From Litsea cubeba (Eukaryota; Streptophyta; Magnoliopsida; Laurales; Lauraceae), in NCBI GenBank assembly GCA_012931725.1, contig CM022946.1, positions 639,717 to 703,716 of the forward strand: 64,000 nt of DNA, read 5' to 3'. Below, one piece after another: positions 23,500-35,759 of the stretch. The number at the start of each line of letters is the position of its first letter. Within the stretch, counting starts at the first letter, position 1. Position numbers and translations under genes: made by a program. A model generated the notes under the pieces. That model was not told where the DNA came from and searched no databases. It worked only from the letters and a program-made list of their open reading frames with translations.

Positions 23500-23629
23500 A
23501 AGGGAAGAGGGTGGGAGAGGAAGGGAGGAGGAGGAGGAGGGAGGAAGGGAGGGGTAGTTTAGAAAAATATTTTTTCTGTTTTCTAGTGTGGTGGGGAGAG
23601 AAAAATATGCGGTGCCAATAGCACTCCCC
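23128..23629. mobile_element. Mutator-type MITE, 502 bp, with long G runs
   Basis: Exact 9-bp duplications TTGAAATAA (23119-23127 and 23630-23638) flank ends that begin GGGGGCTATATATATTGGTA and, read inward from the right, GGGGAGTGCTATTGGCACC. Unit A1 has the empty site near 2630 (GATTGAAATAAACCATTATG). Nine-base duplications and ends starting with G fit Mutator-like elements. The interior is low-complexity: CTCC and GGAGG repeats with G runs of about 19 and 30 bases, so reading frames here are artefacts of composition. Confidence 0.8.
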
Positions 23630-23710
23630 TTGAAATAAACCACTATGTAGAGTCTAACATATCTTAGACTGTAAAACGGGTTGCGTTCGGGGTTGGTCCA
23701 TGGTGCACCT

Positions 23711-24313
23711 TAGGGATGTTCATGGACCCGGCCAACCCCAAGCCCGAGTCCGGCCCAGCCAGTATTGGTCAGGGCTTGGACCATAAATTTTAGCACTTGG
23801 GCCAGGCTTAGACTATTTAACTTACTTGGCCCGTTTAGTAGTTGGGCTGGGTTTGGACTTTGGATTGATTGGTAGAAAGCCTAAGCCCGGCTTGGCCCGA
23901 CCGTAAAAGTAATTGTGAGAAAAGAGAGGAAGGCGGGACTTTAACACATGTAGGGGCGGAGCTAGGGAGGGGCTGGCAGGGGCCATGCCCGCCCCCTATA
24001 TTGCAAAAAAGCCCTTTAGATTACTTAAAATTTAAACCCCATATCCTGGTTCCGCCCCTGAACACATGGAATCTCATTGAGGGATAAGCACCCAAACCAA
24101 TTGAGATATGGGTCAAGGCAAAGAAAAATGACATTCTTTTTTATTATATTGTTTACTTTGGCCGGGCGTGGGCTTAATATGCTTCAGTTGGGCCGGGCTC
24201 GGGCCAGTCGGCTATGGCCCAATCTGGGCTTGGGTTGGGTTTAGTGTGTGAGTCCAGAAGTCAGGCTTGGATCTTCCTCAGCCCAGCCCAGGCAGGCCCG
24301 TGAACACCCCTAT
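23711..24313. mobile_element. hAT-type MITE, counterpart of 2709-3506
   Basis: The ends TAGGGATGTTCATGG and GTGAACACCCCTA match the family at 18504. It occupies the same position in unit A3 as 2709-3506 does in A1. It lacks the Tourist-like insert but has its own 110-bp insert at 23951. Confidence 0.65.
23951..24060. mobile_element. 110-bp hAT MITE nested in the larger one
   Basis: Exact 8-bp duplications AACACATG (23943-23950 and 24061-24068) surround ends TAGGGGCGGAGCTAGG and, read inward from the right, CAGGGGCGGAACCAGG. The unit A1 counterpart (near 3248, TTAACACAAGGC) is uninterrupted. Confidence 0.8.
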
Positions 24314-24449
24314 GGCACTTGGAATTGAAACAACACTTGAATTGTCTACTAGAACATATTATTCTTAAAAATGCCCCTTTTTATGCCCCCCTTTTTTTTT
24401 CTGTCATGGGGCCCATGTTGAGTCAATCTAGCCTTTTCGGTTTTTACAC

Positions 24450-24484
<35 letters not shown>

Positions 24485-25379
24485 ATGAATAGTTATAAGT
24501 CCAAGTGTGACACTCATCCAACTTTTCCTCACTGCTGGATTGAAATTCTGATAAAATGATTTCTCTAAACCATTAAATTTTAGGACCATGGATCAAAAGG
24601 TTAGGATGATCTTATGGACTCAAGACTTTGCGTATAGGTAGGCCTCACATAGATTTTTTCATCCAATGGGTTTCCATCATCATCATGCATCCTAATGGGC
24701 CCAACTAGGAGGGGCATTTCTCCTAAAAATGCCCGAACGCAGTATAACGCTTCCATATATATATATATATTCTTATGTATAATATAGTATCTTATAAAAC
24801 ATATATAATCACATTACGAGGTTTAATGGATTGTAATTTGCATTCCCATAAGTAGTTAAAAATGAAGAGTGAAAAGTGAATATTAAAAAATGACATGTAA
24901 ATAACTCCCACTTCAATGGAAGTAGAATCAATGGATGATGAGAAATGAATATATACCCATCAATTACCCTAATAATTCAAATCCTAGCAAAGTCGAGGTT
25001 TTCATCTACATTGCAACCTTTTATCTTCACCTCTATTCTCATTTTACCCCACATCATTAATTATTCTCTCTTGCAGCTCATTTGACCAAGATTTCCTATC
25101 TAATTAATGCAAACAAACAGGCCCTTAATATTGTCTCTTTCATCACCTTTTTTTATTTTCTTTTTTTTAGTTATTTGTGTTTTTCCGTTTTTATATCTTG
25201 AGTGACAAAACTGTTCATTTATTTATTCATGATCCAAACTACACGATTCAAAATCACATAAAGTACTCCCACCATCACTAGTAGAAGATGCCTTGACTCC
25301 TACAAACAAACGGAAGACTTTGTTATTTTTGAAGAAGGTAGTGCGTATACTTCTAAAGGAAATTAAAGGTTGATTGTTG

Positions 25380-26960
25380 GAAGTAAGTGGGCCTCGTGGA
25401 TAAGTATTCAAAACTTTTGACCCACTTGATGCAAGGATCAAATATCCATAAGGCCACCCAAGCCCAAGATCTAAAACTCTAATCTCATGTATTAAGATCA
25501 AACATCCATCAAGAAGATAGATTAAGAAACAATAAGCATAACTAGATCTAACTAATTCAAATAGATAATAGATCTATATCTTTGAAGGTTGGTTGTGCTC
25601 TAATTGAGAACTTGATCTCTACGAAAAACTCTTTTTGCAATATTTGATCTCCCTTGCCTTTGTGTTCTTCCACGCTATGACTCTCTTAGAGAACTTCTAA
25701 AGGAGAATGGTGGGATCTCCAAGTAGAAGAAAACCTTAGATATTTACTAAGAAACCAGGGGAGAGAGAGAGGAGGCAGAGAGAGAGATTATGGTGTGTTT
25801 AGATCTCTAACCCTCATCTCTTATTTATAGTTTATGGCACACATCCTGTTAGATCAAAATTAGAAGTCTCACTTTCATTCTTAGTAAGTGTCCTGCTCAA
25901 TGTGATTAGTAACCTGTTCTTATTAGGGCTAGCATAGGGACCACTAGGGATTTCTTAATTAGAATCTGGCTCCAATTAGGAATCTGGACCCCACATCTCA
26001 TGTGAACTTCGGACCCACGGTTAATTGCAATTAAGTTCACAAATTAAATGTAATTATACTCCAGTCTTATGAATAATTACAAGAAGACCATAAACTTTCC
26101 AATTACTACAAGTAGGCCCCTCCATCAATTATATCCTTGAATCTATTGGAATAAATTTGTCCAACCAAATTGGATCCATCTCTTATCATCCCTGTGACCC
26201 AATTAATTACAGTAATCATTAGTTCCATTCAATTAACTCTTAATTGAGAATGATGCGCACTCATTAATGATAAAATCCATTAATTGGTACAAATGAGATT
26301 TTTATGAGGATATATTTCATCTTGAGAATTATAAGTTCGCATAGCCCATATTACCATGTACAAAAGACATCGATGTGTTGACCTACAATTGGCCTCACTT
26401 ATTGGTAATTCAAAATAAATGTATAGTAAAAACTTGAGTCCATTAATCTCTCATGTCTAAGAGCCTATTGCTTGGAAATTATGAGAGCAGTCATTTTATC
26501 AAAGACAGATTTGTACAAGTTACAACTCATGATCCTTCATTACATCTAATGTTCCGGCACAATGACCTAGAGTTTTATACTCTGATGATTGAGACATATC
26601 ACACTATCTCATATTGATCGCAATGCTGCAACATAATCAGATGAGATATCCAATCTCATCGCTGGCTGTGAATCAATTTAAGTATAAGATTTGTGATCTT
26701 TGTCTCCTGTATGTGGATATCATCCAAATACATGGATCACATCTAATATACTTACGGGCTCCGGTTCATCTCATGAACCATCATGTCATTTTGTATTGGT
26801 CATGAACAAACATAGAATAAAATACCATTCATCTCATAAATAAAGCATGAAAATATAAATTAATTAATGAAACAAATCAATTTATCCATATTATCCATTG
26901 GATTGAGCACATACAACCTAACAACCTCCCACTTGCACTCAATGCCAGTCAGGAATATTC
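25380..26960. repeat. LTR-retrotransposon-like debris upstream of copy 3
   Basis: AT-rich sequence ending with CCTCCCACTTGCACTCAATG, a leader-like motif of plant Copia elements. It matches 11320-12000 in unit A2 but has about 870 extra bases (25460-26360). No coding sequence is preserved. Confidence 0.4.
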
Positions 26961-27211
26961 CATCTCAATGCCACTTAATAATTCTCTCTTGCAGCTCATT
27001 TGATCAAAATTTCCTATTTAATTAATGCAAACAAACAGGCCTTAAAATTATCTCTTTCATCACCTTTTTCTTATTTCCTGTTTTTGTAGTTATTTGTGTT
27101 TTCCCCTTTTTATATCTTGAGTGACGAAACTGTTCATTTATTTATTCAAGATCCCAACTACACGATTCAAAATCACATAATGGACTCCCACCATTACCAG
27201 TAGAAGATGAC

Positions 27212-27360
27212 TTGACTCCTACAAACAAAGGGAAGACTTTTTTTTTTTTTTAAGGTTAGTGCAAATTAAAGGATGACTTCACAAAGGGAAGACTTGACCG
27301 ACTCCACTCGACCTAAACTACTGTACCAAGAGTAACGAATACGCATTGCTGCCTATAAAT
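27212..27360 (+). promoter_or_regulatory. promoter of chitinase copy 3 (W-boxes and TATA box)
   Basis: W-box cores TTGACT (27212-27217) and TTGACC (27294-27299) precede TATAAAT (27354-27360), about 80 bp before the start codon. Nothing in the promoter looks damaged, so the disrupted gene could still be transcribed. Confidence 0.6.
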
Positions 27361-27879
27361 TGCCCGACTTGGGTCTATATAGAATCATCAAAACTAAAAG
27401 CAGTAAGTTGTGCAGTGTTGACACAAAATTCATAATAGAAATGGGGTTTAACATGGCTCAGCGAGTTGCTGCCATGGCTCTGATAATGGTGTGTTTGAAT
27501 GCAAACCATTGCATGGGCCAAAGCACTCCGAGGGCTTTGGTCTCTCAGGAGTACTTCGACAGTCTCATGTCCGCCGTCGGAGCTCGCTGCGAGGGCAAGT
27601 CTTTCTACACCTATGATGGCTTCATTAGGGCTGCCGAGCTTGCTACCAGCTTCGGGACTGCCGGATCGGATGTCCTGCGTACGAGGGAGGTTGCAGCATT
27701 CCTAGCCAATGCCATGCATGAAACTGGAGGTAATTCAACATAAACTTCCTTTTTTTTTTTTTGCTTAAAGATGCAACTTAGCCTAATTACTCATAATTGG
27801 CAGTGTTAGCACAGTCGATTACGTGAGGTTTATAGAAGACATTAGTTAATTGGAAGATTCAAGCTTTGGATCCGGCATT

Positions 27880-28095
27880 GGCATCTCTCCATTTATAAAC
27901 CCAAGCAGATCATGAATTTCAATAAGATGAGAGAATCTGCATAATTCCCACAGCAAATAGTTTGTGTGTGTCAATTTCAATGACACAAAGTTGGCTACAT
28001 TGATATTAGTTAGTTGGTTAGGGATACTTGGAATCCAAATATGCGAGGAGATGATATTCTGTTCTGCTCTGATACCAAAAAATGGAAAAAACAAT
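27880..28095 (-). mobile_element. Copia gag relic in intron 1 of copy 3
   Basis: Longest version of the shared relic: the minus strand reads gag-like LTNINVANFVSLKLTHTNYL, then a GFINGEMP-type motif typical of the start of plant Copia gag. The GCTCTGATACC primer-site motif lies at about 28065. Confidence 0.7.
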
Positions 28096-29266
28096 CAGCA
28101 AGATTTTTTTGGAAGTTCTCTTTCTTGCTTAGATAGGAAACATTGATTGTGTTTATATATATATATATATATATAGAAACATGTGGTGTACATATCAGTT
28201 AGAATATCTTTAATAGAAAAATCAGATCAAAGGAAAAAAATCAAAGAATATATTTAATCTACACATATAAGACAACTAATCAATTATGAAAAAAAAAAAA
28301 AAAACCAGCTGGGCACAGTCATCTCCTTGATTGTAGACTTAGATGTAGGATCTGACATGTTGCATGCAATATGGGATTGGCCATGCATTAGTTGATCTCA
28401 TTCCTGTGATTTTGTGATCAGATCGACTAAGTAAGGTTGGCTTTGTTAGATCTATTTTTCCAGTCATTTAGTTATATTATATATGCCATAGAGAATAACG
28501 AGTAGCTGCTTCTTTTTTTTTTCCACTCAAGACTAGTGTTTTTCACTCTGCAGGGTTTTGCTATGTGAGTGAAATAAGAAAGTCTGTCTACTGTGACAGC
28601 ACCAATAACCAATGGCCTTGTGCGGCTGGGAAGCGCTACTACGGAAGAGGACCGCTGCAGCTAACATGGTATCATTTTATTGTAATTGGTTGGTTACGGT
28701 TTTGTATTCAACCTTCTAATGAAGGATATACTGTTCTATAGATAGACCTAAATCTGGATCCCATTATTTAATGGATTCAAAATCATGGACTAGCCTTACC
28801 TTATTTTAATTTTCAAGGTAAAATCCTGACTTTCCACCCAGAGCTGAAAGCAGCATTAATAAAAAATTTGAACTAGTTCCGGGTACTGATGGACTTGACC
28901 TGTATCAGGTCTGCTTTACAGCCATGGGTTCAGTCCCACTTCTAAGGTCTAATCCATCTTGAGTTTTCTTCTGAAGCCCAGATGCAAAAGGGAATTGACC
29001 CAAAACGGGAACAAAAAACTTGATTTTTTTTTAATACACTTTGATTGATTGCTTCTGATGGGGTCTTGAATAGGAACTACAACTATGGGAGAGCAGGGCA
29101 GGCACTTGGATTCGATGGCCTGAATAATCCAGATATTGTGAGCCAAGATCCTATGATATCATTCAGGACGGCCTTTTGGTTTTGGATGAATAACTGCCAC
29201 GACGCCATCATTCAGGGCCGCGGATTTGGGGCCACCATCAGGGCCATCAATGGTGGAGAATGCAAG

Positions 29267-29462
29267 TAATAAGTGAGTTAATCAATGCTTGATTTCATAT
29301 TCATTTTGTATCAGTTAAATACACAAAAGGGATAACAAACACTTGGTTGAAATCCTAAAGTATAGAGCAGTTTGAAACTGCATCCTAATTCTAAGGAACA
29401 ACTATTCAAAACAGAGAAACTAAGGGATGTTACAATCTGTTACAATCCGATGACCTATGATA
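29267..29462 (-). repeat. 3' LTR of Copia-1
   Basis: 196 bp, seemingly identical to 33532-33727. Its outer edge supplies TAA in frame with the chitinase exon. The purine tract GAGGGGG (on the minus strand) adjoins its inner edge. Confidence 0.92.
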
Positions 29463-29469
29463 TGCCCCC

Positions 29470-32400
29470 TCAAGATGGAGCTCGAGATAGAAGTCCAATC
29501 TTGGATTTGAGATCAAGAAAACGGATACGGGGAAGAGGTTTGGTGAGTGCATCTGCAAGTTGATCTGCGGAGGATACATGAGCAACACGAAGGACACCAT
29601 TTTGGACTTGGTCCCTGATGAAGTGATAATCAATGGCAACATGTTTCATTCTGGAGTGAAACACAGGATTGGAGCAGAGTTGGGTAGCACCAACATTGTC
29701 ACAGTATAAGACTGGACAGCAAGGTAGTTGAACACCAAGATCAGTTAGGAGATAGCAAAGCCAGTTGAGCTCAGCTGCTGCATTAGCTACTGACCTGTAT
29801 TCAGCTTCAGTGGAAGATCGTGCAATAGTTTTCTGCTTCTTAGAACTCCAGGAGACTGGATTGCGACCAAGATAGAGAATATATGCACTGGTAGAGGAAA
29901 AATCATCCTTGTCACCTGCCCAATCGGCGTCTGAATAGGCGTGTAAAGTCACTGGGGACTGGCGATGTATTTGGAGGCCTTCATTAATAGTTCCACACAG
30001 ATAGCGTAAGAGACGTTTAACAAAGCTCCAATGGTCGTGTGTTGGAGTGTGCATGTACTGAGAGAGCTTGTTAACCGCAAATGCAAGGTCTGGCCTTGTA
30101 ATCAAGAGATATTGAAGGCTGCCAACAACTGTTCTGTACTCAGTAGGATCAGACAAAGCAGAGCCCGATTTTAACAAAGGTGGGCTAGTCGGAATGGGAG
30201 TGAGCACGGGTTTGGCATCAGTCATATGTGTTTGTGCTAGAATATCCAAAATGTAACGCCGTTGAGATAGTAAAATACCATGCTGATTTGGGAGTACCTC
30301 CACACCCAAAAAATATGATAGCTGGCCAAGATCCTTAATGGAAAACCGATGAGCAAGAACAGCAACAAAAGAGTCGATCATCTTATTGTTGGCACCAGTG
30401 ATAATTAAGTCATCCACATACACAAGAATATACAAACGCTGGCCAGCAGTAGTGAGAACAAAGAGTGAGGTATCTGCATGAGAATTCTTGAAGCCAGAGT
30501 GAAGAAGGAATGTACGAAGTTCATGATACCAAGCTCTAGGTGCCTGTTTGAGGCCATAGATCGCCTTTCGAAGTTTGCAGACATAGGATGGATGATCTTG
30601 ATCGACAAAACCTGGTGGTTGTTGCATGTAGACAGTCTCGGAGAGGTGGCCTTGGAGAAAGGCATTGTTGACATCAAGTTGGCGTAAGGACCAACCGCGA
30701 GATACAGCAAGGCTAAGGACAACACGAACTGTTGTTGGTTTGACAACCGGGCTGAACGTGTCGAGATAATCAACACCTGGTCGTTGATGAAATCCTTTTG
30801 CGACCAAACGTGCTTTGAACCTGTCAATAGAGCCATCAGAGTTACGTTTAATGCGAAAAATCCATTTACACCCAACTATATTCTGTGTAGAATCAGGTGG
30901 GACAAGTTCCCATGTGCCATTACTAACTAAAGCATCACACTCAGCAGACATGGCTTGACGCCACTGTGGATCTAGAAGGGCTTTAGTCACGGTGGTTGGT
31001 TCAAGGTCGTTGGATTTGTTTGAGGATGGCAAGGAAGATGAGCTTGGTTGGGTTGGCTGAGTTGTGTTGGTGGAGGGAACCTGTAGGGGAGTGTGTGTTG
31101 CAGCTTCACTTGGTGGTTGCTGAGGAAAGATGACTTCAGATGGCATAGGGAGTGGCGGCTGGGAAGAGCGTGAGACAACTCTAATGGGTGCAGGAATCCA
31201 AGTGTTGATGGGGCTGGGATGAGTGCTAGAGGATGGACCAGATAGGGAAGAGTAGGGAAACTGAGATTCAACAAATTTGACATGTCGTGAGACATAGATT
31301 CTTGAGGTTGAAGGGTGAAGGCAGTAGTATGCACTTTGAGTGAGAGAGTACCCAAGGAAAACACAGGGCTTGGACCGTGATTCAAGTTTGTGGGATGTGT
31401 AAGGTCTAAGCCAAGGGTAGCATAAGCAGCCAAAGACCCTTAATTTTGAGTAGTGTGGGGATTTCTGAAAGATTTTGTGGTAGGGTGAGGAAAGATTTAA
31501 AGTGGGAGTGGGCATTCTATTGATGAGGTAGACGGCTGTGGCAAAGGCATAAGTCCAGTAGGAGAGGGCAAGGAAGCATGAGTGAGGAGGGCAAGGCCGG
31601 TTTCGACGATGTGAAGGTGCCTTCTTTCAGAGTAACCATTGTGTTCAGGTGTGTGAGGGGGAGTGGTGAGATGAGAGATACCATTGGTAGAAAGAAATGT
31701 GGCTAGGGAGAGGTACTCACCACCATTGTCAGAGTAGAGTGTTTTGATGGGTGAATTGAAGTGTTTTTCTACAATGGCTTTGAATCGTATGAAAACTTCT
31801 TTGACATCAGATTTGTTTTTGAGTGGGTAAAACCAGATGTATTTAGTGAAGTGATCAATGAAGATTACATAATATTTAAAGCCATTATTTGAGAAAATTG
31901 GAGAGGTCCAGACATCGGAATATATGATTTCAAGAGGTTTAGAAGAGACAATTGTAGAGCTGGAGAACGACAATTTGTGGCTTTTATTGCAAAGACAAGC
32001 ATTACATGAGAAATCAGAAGATAAAGAGGATGATAATCCTAAATGATTGCTAGAAACAATATGTTTAAGAATTGAAAAAGCAGGATGTCCTAAGCGATGG
32101 TGCCAGTCGAAGGACGTGGTCTTTATTGTGGAGAAGGCAATCAAAGGGGAGGAGTTTGGCCACTCATAAACACCATCTTTAGTGCGTCCCTTCAGCAGTG
32201 TCGCTCCAGTCTGAAGTTCCTTCACAAGAAAAGAGGATGGTAAGAATTCGACGGAAATATTGTTAGAAGTGCAAAATTGAGAGATTGAGATGAGGTTCTT
32301 TTTCATAGAGGGAACACAAAGAACATTGCTTAAGGTAAATGTGTGAGGAGGAGTTTGGAGAGAGGTGGAACCAGTGTGGGTGATTGGAAGGTTGGAGCCA

Positions 32401-33471
32401 TCTCCGATCATGATGTCATCAGTGCCAATGTAGGGAGCATGCAGGGAGAGATTGCTCAGATCAGAGGTGACATGGTGCGATGCACCACTGTCCAAAAGCC
32501 AGGAGGGCGTGGTTGAAGGATTGGTGGCAAGGTGAGCTTGCGGTTGCCATGGTGTGCCTTGTTGGGAAGAGTTGGATGTGGGGGAAGTGGCAACAGGTAC
32601 GAGGCGAAATGAAGGACACCGTTTGGCAGTGTGACCCTGAATCCTGCAAATTTGGCAGTGACCAAGATATGGCCTGGAAGCAGGGCGAGAGCCCTGTGAT
32701 GAAGGGGTTCCTGTAATGGTTGTAGCAGGTGGGCGGTTGGTGGAGTTGAAAGATGAGCGCCAGTTGTTGGTGGGATTGCCTTGTGGTTGAGAAGGACGCC
32801 AGTTTTTGTTGGATGTTTGGTATGTGGGATTTGCAGTAGCTGGAAAGTGATGTGGCTCAGTGGGGATGCTTTGAAGGGAAGCTTCAAAATTGAGTAGTTT
32901 TTCGTGAAGTTCTTCAAAGGTGATGGAGGTGTCTCTTGCTTGGACAGCGCGGACTAATTCTTTGTAGTCATCACCGAGACCATCGAGGATTTTGTCTGTG
33001 ATTTCTTCTGCATCAAGTGGGGCACCAAGAAGAGCAAGATCATCGGCTCTAGTTTTAATGGTTTGCATAAACTCAGTGACGGCAAGGGAGCCTTTGGCGG
33101 TGTTTTTGAGTTGGTTTTTGATTTGTTTGATGCGGCCACGAGAGGGTTTAGCATAGGTGTTGGCTAGAATTGTCCAAGCTTGTCTAGAGGTGGTAGCTTG
33201 AGCTATGAAAGGAATAATGGTGGGTGAAATGGAGCCAATAACAGCGTTGAGGATCAGTTGGTCCTGTCGAATCCATAGAATGTAACTAGGATTGGGTGTG
33301 TCTTGGGTCAAGGTGGCTGGCGGACAGGGTTTGGATCCATCAATATAGCCAAGAAGGTCATAGCCAATGAAGAGGGTTTGGAACTGCATTTTCCATGAGA
33401 GGTAATTGGTAGAGGTGAGTCATGGAATGAGTGGGAAGAGGATGAGTTACAGGGGCAGACGCAGTAGCCAT
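29470..33471 (-). pseudogene. Copia-1 gag-pol polyprotein with two apparent frame breaks
   Basis: Two long minus-strand frames (33389-31497, 630 residues, and 31515-29470, 681 residues) together cover gag-pol. In order: gag; a CCHC knuckle (CQICRIQGHTAKRC, about residue 243 of the first frame); aspartic protease DSGA (about 300); the integrase zinc region with HRLGHP and the core with DNGGEY (about 555). The second frame has reverse transcriptase with YVDD (about 365) and RNase H with SDADWAGD. The frames are offset by one base near 31560-31570 in the integrase C-terminal region. A second offset lies near 33410: an ATG at 33471 opens a frame that stops soon, while the conserved gag start continues in another frame. 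With identical LTRs, these breaks suggest mobilisation in trans or sequence errors. Confidence 0.85.
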
Positions 33472-33531
33472 GACAGCTGATGAACTGGAAAAAAAAAAAT
33501 GAAAATGGATTGGCTTAAAGCTCTGATACCA

Positions 33532-33727
33532 TAATAAGTGAGTTAATCAATGCTTGATTTCATATTCATTTTGTATCAGTTAAATACACAAAAGGGATAA
33601 CAAACACTTGGTTGAAATCCTAAAGTATAGAGCAGTTTGAAACTGCATCCTAATTCTAAGGAACAACTATTCAAAACAGAGAAACTAAGGGATGTTACAA
33701 TCTGTTACAATCCGATGACCTATGATA
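33532..33727 (-). repeat. 5' LTR of Copia-1
   Basis: 196 bp, directly followed (in element orientation) by the primer-binding site TGGTATCAGAGC, complementary to the 3' end of initiator tRNA-Met. Confidence 0.92.
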
Positions 33728-35597
33728 GCAAGGGAAGGAAGCCCACAGCAGTCAATAGCCGAATTTCTTATTACCGACGTTTCTGCAGAGATTTTGGTGT
33801 AGACCCAGGGCTTAACCTTTCTTGTTAGATTAGGTTCTCTCATCACGCCATCTATGTGCTGTTGCCTATACATCTCACTTCAGTGACTACTAGTACCATG
33901 TTATCTCAATAATGGCAGCAATAATAATAGTTGGCTAGCTGGTTTTCCCTGGCGTCCTACATGCACAAGTTTTTACAAGCTATAGCTTGAAAAATGTCAC
34001 CAGTGGATACGAGTATTATATATGTCTACAACTTCTATGGATGTAATGGATAGCTTACCTTTTCGTGCAATTAGATGCAGATGACATTACAAATGAATTA
34101 TGTTGGCCACAGAAAAGTGACCCCAAAGATTCTTGATTTTAATGTATCTTAAAAGGAATTCGGATCACCTACCCCTTCACCGTGAGTGGACCAATAATAA
34201 TCACGTGAAGGTATAATAAGTGCGATGGGTGATTCGGACTCAGCTAGAAGACTATACACAGAAAACTGTTTTCCTGGAAATGCGATCTAACTATAATTTG
34301 GTTGGGGTGTGTAAGGTGGGAAACGCATGTCGGACTTGTTTACCTGCAGATTAGATTAGAATTTTTTGGCCTGAGACTAACCCAAAAGGGGTGTGGGTAT
34401 TAAATGGGTCAGATTAAGTTTTGCAACCCCCACTTGGATAATTACGATTCTGATTATGCAATCAATGGACAATCAAATGGACGATCCAAATTGATTATTA
34501 ATTGGATTTAAATAACTAAATATGGATCAGTAAAAATGTCAACCTTGTTGGTTCCACTTAATTAGATGTTCGTTTTCTTTCTTCTTTAATTCTTTTTTGC
34601 TGATGGATTCATTTGTTGATTAATTTTTAAAAAGAAATATTTTGGATGAATAATCGGATGAATTATGAACTGCCTGAGAAGTTAATTGGTAGGGCCGACA
34701 TTGAGTTGGGCCAGCCCACAAGTGAACTTTACTTGGCTCGATATGCTTGGTTTTCAGCTTGACTCATGAGCCAGGCTCAAACAAGGGTCCGTTTAGCCTG
34801 ACTTGTCTGGAGCTCAAGTTGATTAATGGCCTAGCTCAATTATGCTGACATTATATATGAATCTAAACTCAAGTTCAAGCCCAAGCTCGGCTCATTAATA
34901 TACATAAATTGTATGCATCAATATATGAAGAAGACAAGTCAATCCGAGCCCGAGCTCAAGCTTTGCTTGTTTACAGTTGATCTTAAACTTAGGAAAGTAA
35001 ATACAAGCTAATCTCCACGCTATGGATTAGGGCCATTAGGCATTCAAGAGAGAGGTCAAGATTAGCCATCTTGGTCACCATGTTTAGAGCAAAGAGCTAC
35101 TAGGGCTGCCAAAGGGCCGTGCTTGATTTCCTTTAGGCCCAAATTCTGAACTGATTTCGTCGGCCTAAGATAAGCCTAACAGTAACAGGCCAATCCTCTT
35201 CACAGTGTCAATGAACACACTTTTTATCTAACGTTAATCAAAAACCAAGTTTTACTCTTTCCCTTTCATTAAATGTTTATGAAAGAAACATTATTTGCAT
35301 TAACAATCAAAATGATGTTGAAATGAGTAAGTTTTGAACAACACTCTCCACATCAACATAATAATCAGGAATCATATTTTCTGGACCGGAATACATATAT
35401 TCTTTATTAGTCGTTATAATCTTCGGGTCATTTAAGAAATCTAAATCCACATATACTTACCTCACATCAATTGATTTGGACAGGCTTAACAAAATATTTC
35501 AATAAATTCTCTAGGAGTTGGTGCTTGGAAACATTATAGGCCGGGCCTAACCAAAAAATTTTAAAGAGTAAATCCGACTTATTAAGAGTCTAACCTT

Positions 35598-35751
35598 GCG
35601 GGGTAGATTAATTGGCCTAGGACCACAATCTACTCATGGAGGATGATGGTTTGAAACCGTGCTATCACACTAGAGCCACAAGGGGATTTACCTGGCTCTC
35701 CCTGAGCCCGTAGGGATTAGTTCGGCTCAAAGGGTTGGGACACCCTCCGTT
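35598..35751 (+). mobile_element. tRNA-derived SINE, second copy
   Basis: Matches the SINE at 10151 through its body (CACACTAGAGCCACA, GGTTGGGACACCCTCCGTT), with a more decayed box A (TAGATTAATTGG). It stands at the same position in the 3' flank of its unit. Confidence 0.6.
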
Positions 35752-35759
35752 ATAAATAT

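Larger units (their letters stand above)
29267..33727 (-). mobile_element. Ty1/copia retrotransposon (Copia-1), nearly complete, very young
   Basis: A 4461-bp element inserted in the reverse direction, with 5-bp duplications GCAAG (29262-29266 and 33728-33732). The two 196-bp LTRs (29267-29462 and 33532-33727) look identical by eye. In element orientation the LTRs begin TATCATAGG and end CTTATTA, so the termini are TA...TA and not the usual TG...CA. The primer site TGGTATCAGAGC directly follows the 5' LTR, and a GAGGGGG purine tract precedes the 3' LTR. The coding region is open apart from two apparent frame breaks. It lies in exon 3 of chitinase copy 3. Confidence 0.95.
27441..33828 (+). pseudogene. 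GH19 chitinase copy 3, exon 3 split by a Copia insertion
   Basis: Exons are 27441-27729, 28554-28668 and 29074-29266, with the rest of exon 3 at 33733-33828 beyond the retrotransposon. Without the element and one GCAAG duplication, exon 3 has the same 289-bp length as in copy 1, and the pieces show no other frame damage. The gene was thus apparently intact until the insertion. As it stands, the first three bases of the LTR (TAA, 29267-29269) form an in-frame stop right after GGECK, giving a predicted 199-residue product. It keeps HETGG, the second glutamate and NYNYG but loses the last 31 residues, including the DFGVDPG segment and terminal cysteine. The signal peptide is intact. Activity of the truncated product is doubtful. 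Confidence 0.88.

Noticed and set aside
23113..23643. Long reading frames rich in Pro, Ser and Gly on both strands
   Set aside because: They lie in simple CTCC/GGAGG repeats and G runs inside a MITE with a 9-bp duplication; composition explains the open frames.
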